Source: Blumeriella jaapii
Lineage: Eukaryota > Ascomycota > Leotiomycetes > Helotiales > Drepanopezizaceae
Reading direction: 5' to 3'
Assembly (NCBI GenBank): GCA_009599575.1
Contig: VWND01000001.1
Location: 1,674,001 to 1,738,000, forward strand
Length of the DNA: 64,000 nucleotides
The notes below the pieces were generated by a model. The model saw only the letters and a list, made by a program, of their open reading frames with translations. It did no database searches and had not been told where the DNA came from. Positions 57,789-64,000 of the stretch are shown in pieces. The position numbers were made by a program, and so were the translations under genes. Each line of letters opens with the position of its first letter. The stretch's first letter is position 1.

Positions 57789-58259
57789 TCCGAGTAGTGA
57801 GACTCGGGCACGGAACATGCGCTGCTTTAATCGTCGCGATGAGGTTCTTCGTGTTGCGGATGCGGCTAAGCCGTGATAAGGTTAGGCATTGCATTAGTAA
57901 GCCGTCGATGTATACAGTACTGTACGGTACAGAACTGTTGTTTGTAGGGCATACTGTACAACGACGAGATATGTTCCGTCACATGAGCAAGGGAGACCGT
58001 GACTCTTCTTCTAGGTAGATACTATCGTAGATACTATCGTAGATACTATCGTAGATACTATCGTAGATACTATCGTAGATACTATCGTAGATACTATCGT
58101 AGATACTATCGTAGATACTATCGTAGATACTATCGTAGATACTATCTATCGCATTACGAAAATCTGAGATCCCTACTTTATCGGTACAACTGGATATCTT
58201 TGCCAAACAATTACAGCGGCGTTTCCAAACAAATCTCCCCGAATACCAATATCGTGCTT
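57789..58259. other. Spacer with minisatellite between GST-fusion and PhoD-like genes
   Basis: 471 bp. It contains the GST-fusion promoter, a TACTGTAC palindrome (57912-57926) and the 12-bp repeat described separately. An in-frame ATG at 57818 could extend the fusion protein by ten residues. Confidence 0.5.
58016..58146 (+). repeat. 12-bp tandem repeat TAGATACTATCG, about 11 copies
   Basis: Perfect 12-mers. As 12 is a multiple of three, it creates long artificial frames on both strands (YYRR and IYDS repeats). It lies 3' of the PhoD-like gene. Confidence 0.97.
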
Positions 58260-61110
58260 CTAGGCACTAGCAGATCCCTCAGCACGAGCTTTCTTCGTGA
58301 CCCGGTCCGAGACCCCCACCGTCATCGTCAAGGTAGGAATAGTCATGCCGTACGACTGAGTCTTGCCCTCGCGATCGTGCTGGTCCTTCTCAACCCGGAT
58401 GCAGACGTCAAGACTGCCATCGTTGTCCTTGCCGTGCTTCGAGCTGTCAGCGGCTTTGTGCAAAGTCCCTGCGTCGACCTCGCCCTCATGGAGCCAGGAG
58501 TGACCGTCCTTTGCCTTCGCAACCAACCCTCCAGATGCAGAATCTGTCTGGGCTAAGCCATTAGCAGCAGCCCCATTCCCGTTGAGGGCATGTGCAGCTC
58601 CGCCAGAATTCTCTGTGATAACCGCCCAGTTGCGACTCGGCATTGTGACCTTGTTTGAGTTGGCGGTCTTGTTGACGTCACCAGGATCTTTGTCAAAGAA
58701 AGTCATCAAGGTTTCGTCCGTGTCGTGGTCGAAGTGATGGAGCTTGTTTCGTCGAGCAAGGAGATTGGCAACTGCTTGAGGGGGTGGTTTGTTTACAATG
58801 GCAGAAGAGATAATGTTGGCCATGTAACGATAGTCATTCACAACGGGAATGTCAAGCTTAGGGTTCGAATAGAATCTTCCCACGGCAGCTAGGTGTACAT
58901 CACCGCCGAGAATGGTGATTCGGACGGAGAACTCAGAGGCCAGCTCTTGAAGTTGGCGAATGAGGAAGTGACGCTCTTTCTTGTGAGTGCGTGCCGTGTA
59001 ATGGTCATCGAGATCATCCAACAGATCAATATTACCGTCGAAATGGTTGAAGAAGCCCCCCCCTAGAAACGTCAGAACGACTAACATCAGTCCCCTAGGC
59101 ATCGTAACTAACCGAAACCGAATCTTTTGTTGAGAAATTTGATAGGCGCAATGATAGGACTGGAAAAGATGTTCTCCAACCATGTCAAGCGAGGATAGGC
59201 TATAGGGATGCCTAAAAGAACGACCAGGTGTTTGATAGGAGATGAAGAAGATTTAGAGGCACCGAGTTCCTTTCGTAGCCGGTTGAAGATGATTTCGTAC
59301 GTCTCGGGATAGTTCACCTGCTTTCGAGTTCGCTGAACGTGTGAGCTGGATGATACACAAGAAGGAATAAAGTATCACCTCGGTTCTTGCGTCAATACCA
59401 AAGAATGCTATTCTAGCTCCAAGTCTAGCGTAAATACTCCTCGAGTGCTCTACGACATATGGCTGTTCCGGTTAGTTGAGCTGGGAGTAAGTTTTCACGA
59501 AGACACTTACACCTGGCTTTGCGCCAATGATATAACTTGAGTCGATGACCTTCTCATCTAGAACATACGTATTCTCGAGCTGTCTAGGGTCAAGGCCTAC
59601 AGCATCGTGTCCTGTCGTTTGAGATGCGTCTGCACAACTGTCAGCACAAAGCTCGTTCTTTGGGGCGGTATCCTGTTACCGGTTGTGTATGTAGAAGGTG
59701 GGGGAGCAAGATGATGCTGGAAGAGGAGGTAATATTTGTTGGCTACCCCACCAATGCCTCGAAAGACGGGACAGCGCATGAAATGGTCGGTGTATGAGCC
59801 AAAGCCATCAATAATCTTCGGTGAATGTCAGCCCATGCTTAGCAGATGCAGAAAATAATACTCGCATCATGATCATCCCATAGGTTGAGTTGTGCAATTT
59901 GGCCATTGGCACCTGCGAATGGCTCCGTGGAGTACCTGCCAGGTTTTAGTCTACCCCCTCGAGTTTTTCCACGGGTTTACTGACCATTTGATATAGTTGT
60001 TGACGTAGTAGTCGTCACATTGCTTCCTCAACGACTCCGGGAAAAGAAACTTCTCTCTTTTGTGCGGATTGCCGATGTTTGTCCACTCCTGCAAAGGCCC
60101 ATTGACACGGATTCCATCGTTGTAAATCTGATCGCCACCTCCGAGCCTGTCAGATATTAGCACTGAAGGAACGACCACGCAATCAGATCTCATACATACA
60201 TAACGTGAAAGGGGGACTGAGCGTGAACACGCTGAACATCGTTCCACAAGCAAGCACCAGAGTATGCTTCCTCATCCGTACCAACACTGAATCCATTGCA
60301 AGAATGAAACATGATCCTCATCGATTCCGTGATAGCAGGAATGAAAAAACTCTGCTTGTCCCTCTTTCCATCTGAGCTGAATACAAGGCCAGGAATCTCG
60401 TAAGTAACCTTCAACTCTTCCTGCTGCAAAGCCACTTCCAAATCGAACCGCCAGAATGTGTTCCGGGAATCCGAGTACAGCTTCGTACCCCCGACCTTGA
60501 TATCCTGTGAAGCTTGATTGTGGCCATTGAATCCCTTAGACCCATTGGTATGCCCACCATCTTGTGGCTGTTCAGGTTGCTGAAAGCTACTGTAGTCGAC
60601 TCCGTCGACAGTGCCATACGCGTTCTCTCCAGGGTCATCCGTTGCTGCAACTGCAAGGGAAGACTGCCCAGCGGGTCCAGCCTTCAACCTCAATTCAGGA
60701 CGTTCGGGAGCATCTGCCATACCCCCCCCTTCTGTGACGACCAGGACACTGCCATACCAGGTCTCATTTTCCATGCGCCTGTAATTCAGCAAAGGGCCAC
60801 ACTTGACGACCAAAGTACCGTGAGTATCACCAGCAGCATGCCCGACTTCTCCTCCGTTCTGCGCGTCGCCCGGGATCACGACGGGTTTCGCCTTCGATGC
60901 TCCAGAGCCCGAGGACTTGGGGGATTCGACACGGCTGGTGTTCAAGTAATCGCTGAGCCATTTGCTCCCCTCTCTTTCGTCGGGCTGTCGAGGTGCTGCA
61001 GAAGGACGATATGAATTTGACTCCTGGTGGCGCCCGCGGTTCGAAGAAGCATGTGGATTGATGTCGTCCTCGCCTGGCACGAGATTGTCGCGTTGAGGCT
61101 CCATCGTCAC
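58260..61110 (-). CDS. PhoD-like metallophosphohydrolase domain protein
   Basis: Eight exons: 60200-61110, 59985-60146, 59866-59935, 59680-59815, 59511-59629, 59379-59462, 59113-59332 and 58260-59062, 834 aa (832 if the second Met is used). All junctions keep frame; intron 3 (59816-59865) appears to use a GC donor (AT|GCGAGT). The N-terminal 90 residues are disordered. A beta-rich region follows (KCGPLLNYRRMENETWYGS, DLEVALQQEELKVTYEIPG). The PhoD/metallophosphatase core is visible as SPFHVMLGGGDQIYNDGIR, LNLWDDHDIIDGFGSY, FFGIDARTERT, ILGGDVHLAAVGRFYS. The metal-ligand Asp, Asn/Asp-His and GDVH motifs are present. The C-terminus is low complexity. There is no signal peptide, so it is an intracellular relative of secreted PhoD alkaline phosphatases; substrate unknown. 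Confidence 0.88.
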
Positions 61111-62000
61111 GGTCTATAGTTCCAGTCGAGCGCGTCGGAAAAATCGAAAGAGGTTGCGGAAACTGGGACAGGAAAAAGCCAACAGGCGTATATAGACAGC
61201 GGCACGAATTCCTCTGCCCAACATGAGCCAGCTGCGCCACCAAGGGTTGCTACTGTAACGCGGGCGTCAGTTTTGCGCCTAGCAAAGAAGTAACTAACTC
61301 ACTCAGCTTCCAGGCTGAGAGGCAAAATCGAGCCCGAGGTCGCGAACCACGTGCTCAGAATCGAGCCGCACCAGCCACAACGTAGCTGCGCAATGGGAGG
61401 CACTGACTATACTGTACTGTAAGTGACAAAGGACGCGGTTGATAACATCACATCATCACAGAGCAGAGGCCCTGGCGCCAGAACAAGATTCTTGGACGGC
61501 AGTCAGCCAAGACGGCAAAGACCACCCGGCACGCGCCCCGGCCAACGCAGATCTCCAGATTCCCATTCCCATTCCCATTCCCCAGAGCCAGATTCTTTTG
61601 CCGATGCGAAGGGCATTTTGTCTTTTTGGTACTGCAATGACTTTGTGTGGTCTCGACTCCTGCAAGTCCGTCCAATAGAATTGATTCCAATTAAATGCAG
61701 GTCATCAAGAAAGGTCACAAATGCCTTGGCCTACTGGAGATTCAAGGCCGCGAAGATAGATTTCCGAGCGGGCTACAAACATATTTGCGTTAAGTTGTAA
61801 TGCGAACATATGTTAATTGAGCTGTGTTCCCGTTGCGAACCGGACAGGAGCACCTCGCTTAGAAAGTAGTATCACGAATGCGACGTTCAAAGTTACCCAT
61901 TGGAATACGTGAAGCCTCTTTCTGTCAATAGTCAACCATACAACTGCAGAAAGCGACCACTTACAGTATCATACATGTATAATATATACATCCTACATTC
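61111..62000. other. Intergenic between PhoD-like and rhomboid genes
   Basis: 890 bp with the PhoD-like promoter at the left and the rhomboid 3' flank at the right. It includes a short ATTCCC repeat (61559-61582). No gene is recognised. Confidence 0.5.
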
Positions 62001-63677
62001 CTACAGCTTGCCTTCCTTGGCCGTCTCTACTTCCTTCGAGACCTTCTTCTCCCTCTTCCCGTCCCTCTCCATCTCCATCTTCCGCGCCTGCTCATCTCTA
62101 AATCTAAACCACCCCGCAGCCGTGATCCCCGTGGCATAGCCCCCAATGTGTCCCCAGTGGTCAAGAGCGACAACTTTCTTCCTCTTCCACAAAGCAAGGA
62201 CGTCCCCGCCAATCATGAAGCACAATATTGCCATCGCCGAGATGGATGGCCAGTTTTCCGGAGGAAAGACGCCAAAGAGCTGCATCTTGTCCTTGCTCGG
62301 CGACAGGAGATAGGCCGCCGCAACTCCAGCTACGGCCCCCGAAGCTCCAACGGTGGAGGAGACGAGGTTGTTCCGGAGGACCCAGGAAGAGAGGGAGACG
62401 AAGCCGCCCAACACGCCGGAGATCATGTAGACGGCGAGGAACTGTCCGCGACCGATCTCATCGTGGAGACGAGTTCCAAAGATCCACAGCAAAGTCATGT
62501 TTCCCGCAAGATGAAATACGTACTGATGGGAGAACATGGCGCCGATCAAGGCGAATGCGCGTGGGTAACCAGGAACCACAATGAAGAATTTGTTAAGACC
62601 GCGGAAGGCGGGTGGGAAGTGCCATGCGCCCAGCACAACGGCATTGACGAGGATGATACCAATAATCGTTGCGGCGGAGGGTGGCATGTCGGGCCACATC
62701 CTCCAGTCGGTTCTGGGGGGCGTGTAGATGGATGCGAAGAGGCAGAAGCCGAGGATGATGGCAAGTGTCATAACTCCCGAAGGCCACAGTCTTTGGAAAA
62801 TGGTCATCTCAGGAGGCGTGTCAGGCAGCACTTTTGCTCTCTCGAGGTAATACTTTAGTCGCGGATTCTCACCTGGCCTCCGTAGCTCGACATGAGATCT
62901 GGGTCTTGTCGTTTGTAGTGTGCCGGTATTCTGTTTGATCTCGTCCGCTTGGCTCCTCCTGCTCTTCTTCTCCTCCGCCTCCTTTATATCCTGTATCTTT
63001 TCCTTATGTTTCCGTACCCGATCAAAGACACCATCCCCGTAGACGTCATTTCGTTCATCGGAGTTGGGTTTATAGAGTCCCACTCTCTCGGCATCAGAAA
63101 CAATTCCTGCCTCCATCTCAGCCAGCTCCATCTCAGCCCTCTGGCCAGCACACTCGATTTCATCCACCGACACATTCTTTCTCAGCCATGCCAGTCCAAT
63201 GTTAACAACTTCTCCTTCATAAGCACTGTACCGTGCTACGGTCGGATCGCCCAACGTTCCCGCCACTCGCCGGCCGTGCAAGATCCTCATCATTCGGTTC
63301 GCGGTGTTGACATCGATGATTCTCCCAAAGATAGCAACCGTCTCCTTTTCTGAAAATGGTGTCCTCCTGAACTCGAGACCTTTTTGGTCTTCGTAATCTC
63401 TGGGGAGATCCTCGAACTTCCTGATAATCCGTTGCGAGGCGAACGCTCTGATGCCAGCAGGGAGCTTACATGTCGTATGCGACATTTGCCAGGCCATGGC
63501 CGACTGGCCCCTTGACCCAACATCTTTCCACCGAGCCGGTAGTGAGGGTTTCGAGTAGGGTCGGACTGCTCGTTGCGCAAGACCCGGAGCGAGGCTGTCG
63601 AATTTGATACATGATTGAAAAAGGGCCCTGGCGTTCAAGCACGTAAACCGTGGAGCGACTGGCCAAAGGCTGTTCAT
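62001..63677 (-). CDS. PCP1: Mitochondrial rhomboid protease (Pcp1/PARL type)
   Basis: Intramembrane serine protease of the mitochondrial inner membrane; the yeast homologue processes Mgm1 and Ccp1. Single exon, 558 aa. The first about 75 residues are Arg/Ser/Ala-rich with few acidic residues, a mitochondrial targeting sequence (MNSLWPVAPRFTCLNARALF, then RAVRPYSKPSLPARW). A charged matrix-side region follows (about 80-290). The first TM is near VMTLAIILGFCLFASIY, and the rhomboid core is about 340-530: FSHQYVFHLAGNMTLLWIFG, YMISGVLGGFVSL, VGASGAVAGVAAAYLL with catalytic Ser446, and DHWGHIGGYATG with catalytic His510. The extra TM before the six-helix core is the PARL-type 1+6 layout. A basic/acidic tail closes the protein. 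Catalytic dyad intact. Confidence 0.93.
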   Translation of the reverse strand: MNSLWPVAPRFTCLNARALFQSCIKFDSLAPGLAQRAVRPYSKPSLPARWKDVGSRGQSAMAWQMSHTTCKLPAGIRAFASQRIIRKFEDLPRDYEDQKGLEFRRTPFSEKETVAIFGRIIDVNTANRMMRILHGRRVAGTLGDPTVARYSAYEGEVVNIGLAWLRKNVSVDEIECAGQRAEMELAEMEAGIVSDAERVGLYKPNSDERNDVYGDGVFDRVRKHKEKIQDIKEAEEKKSRRSQADEIKQNTGTLQTTRPRSHVELRRPGENPRLKYYLERAKVLPDTPPEMTIFQRLWPSGVMTLAIILGFCLFASIYTPPRTDWRMWPDMPPSAATIIGIILVNAVVLGAWHFPPAFRGLNKFFIVVPGYPRAFALIGAMFSHQYVFHLAGNMTLLWIFGTRLHDEIGRGQFLAVYMISGVLGGFVSLSSWVLRNNLVSSTVGASGAVAGVAAAYLLSPSKDKMQLFGVFPPENWPSISAMAILCFMIGGDVLALWKRKKVVALDHWGHIGGYATGITAAGWFRFRDEQARKMEMERDGKREKKVSKEVETAKEGKL

Positions 63678-64000
63678 TTTCCTCCTCTACCTCATGATAC
63701 CAAACGCAACAGATCCAGCAATTCAATTGCACTCTCCGTATATGAGCTAAGGTCGAGAAACCGTTGTTTTTGTCGCAAACGAATGTGCAGAACAGGAGTT
63801 CGATCGCGGATGGATGGCACTTGTTGAATAAAAAGTTGAGCACAGACCCCATGACGCTTTAGTTGGCCGCGAAATCGCGTCTCCCCGCTGCCTTGAAGAT
63901 CTCGAAAAAAAAACCGCCTCGCTCAACCGACATTCCTGTGGTAACCTGAGTATAAGAATACCCGATAGCCACCAATAGCATTACTCCAAACGCACAAGGT
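63678..64000. other. Upstream flank of the rhomboid gene
   Basis: 323 bp to the window edge. This is the presumed promoter of PCP1; no start of another gene can be supported. Confidence 0.5.

Noticed and set aside
57979..58556. Frames with YRRYYRR or IYDS repeats
   Set aside because: They are artefacts of the 12-bp tandem repeat; there is no conserved domain.
1..64000. tRNA, rRNA, CRISPR or viral/retroelement genes
   Set aside because: I saw no convincing A/B-box pair with a cloverleaf, no rRNA-like block, no CRISPR array and no reverse transcriptase or integrase motifs. Dedicated searches could still find a divergent tRNA.

Overview
The window is nuclear DNA of a filamentous ascomycete (Pezizomycotina). 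The evidence is short introns of about 40-160 nt with GTRAGT-like donors and CTRAC branch points, and recognisable fungal proteins: an Ssk2-type HOG-pathway MAPKKK, Sld3, Dpb4, Apq12, a Mep/Amt ammonium transporter and a phosphoketolase plus acetate kinase pair. I cannot fix the class. The abundant TACAGTA/TACTGTA and CCTAGGTA simple repeats between genes are compatible with several classes.

Layout. 1-10.5 kb is gene-dense: GPN3 GTPase (+), APQ12 (-), SLD3 (-), SSK2-type MAPKKK (+). 10.5-20 kb is a gene desert of microsatellites, long poly-G tracts and one AT-rich MITE-like element with 14-bp terminal inverted repeats and a TA duplication. 20-22.8 kb holds a single-pass membrane protein (+) and DPB4 (+). 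22.8-32.7 kb is a second desert. Inside it, at 25.7-29.5 kb, is an AT-rich tandem array of four related small secreted cysteine-rich protein genes: one intact, two frameshifted, one with an early stop. It is surrounded by inverted and dispersed repeats. 32.7-36.2 kb is a long coiled-coil protein (+). 36.2-40.3 kb is repeat-rich spacer. 40.3-42.0 kb is a Mep/Amt ammonium transporter (+). 43.8-63.7 kb is gene-dense: GH47 alpha-mannosidase (-), a 141-bp satellite array, a fungal membrane protein (-), acetate kinase (-), phosphoketolase (+), a nuclear-type/GST fusion (-), a PhoD-like phosphohydrolase (-) and a mitochondrial rhomboid protease (-).

How the genes relate. Acetate kinase and phosphoketolase catalyse consecutive steps (sugar phosphate to acetyl phosphate to acetate plus ATP). 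They are divergently transcribed from one 838-bp intergenic region, so co-regulation is likely. The other genes are mostly unlinked housekeeping functions (replication initiation, Pol epsilon, RNA polymerase assembly, nuclear pore, stress signalling).

Most novel material: (i) the four-copy secreted cysteine-rich array; (ii) the 141-bp satellite with a 232-bp higher-order period; (iii) the TA-flanked MITE; (iv) the GST fusion protein; (v) the genome-wide TACAGTA/TACTGTA palindromic repeats. Two conserved genes (GPN3 and the coiled-coil gene) each carry a one-base excess in or beside a short homopolymer run. This raises the possibility of assembly indel errors, so pseudogene calls in the array should be treated cautiously. 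Exon coordinates were derived by hand from splice signals, reading-frame continuity and remembered family conservation.
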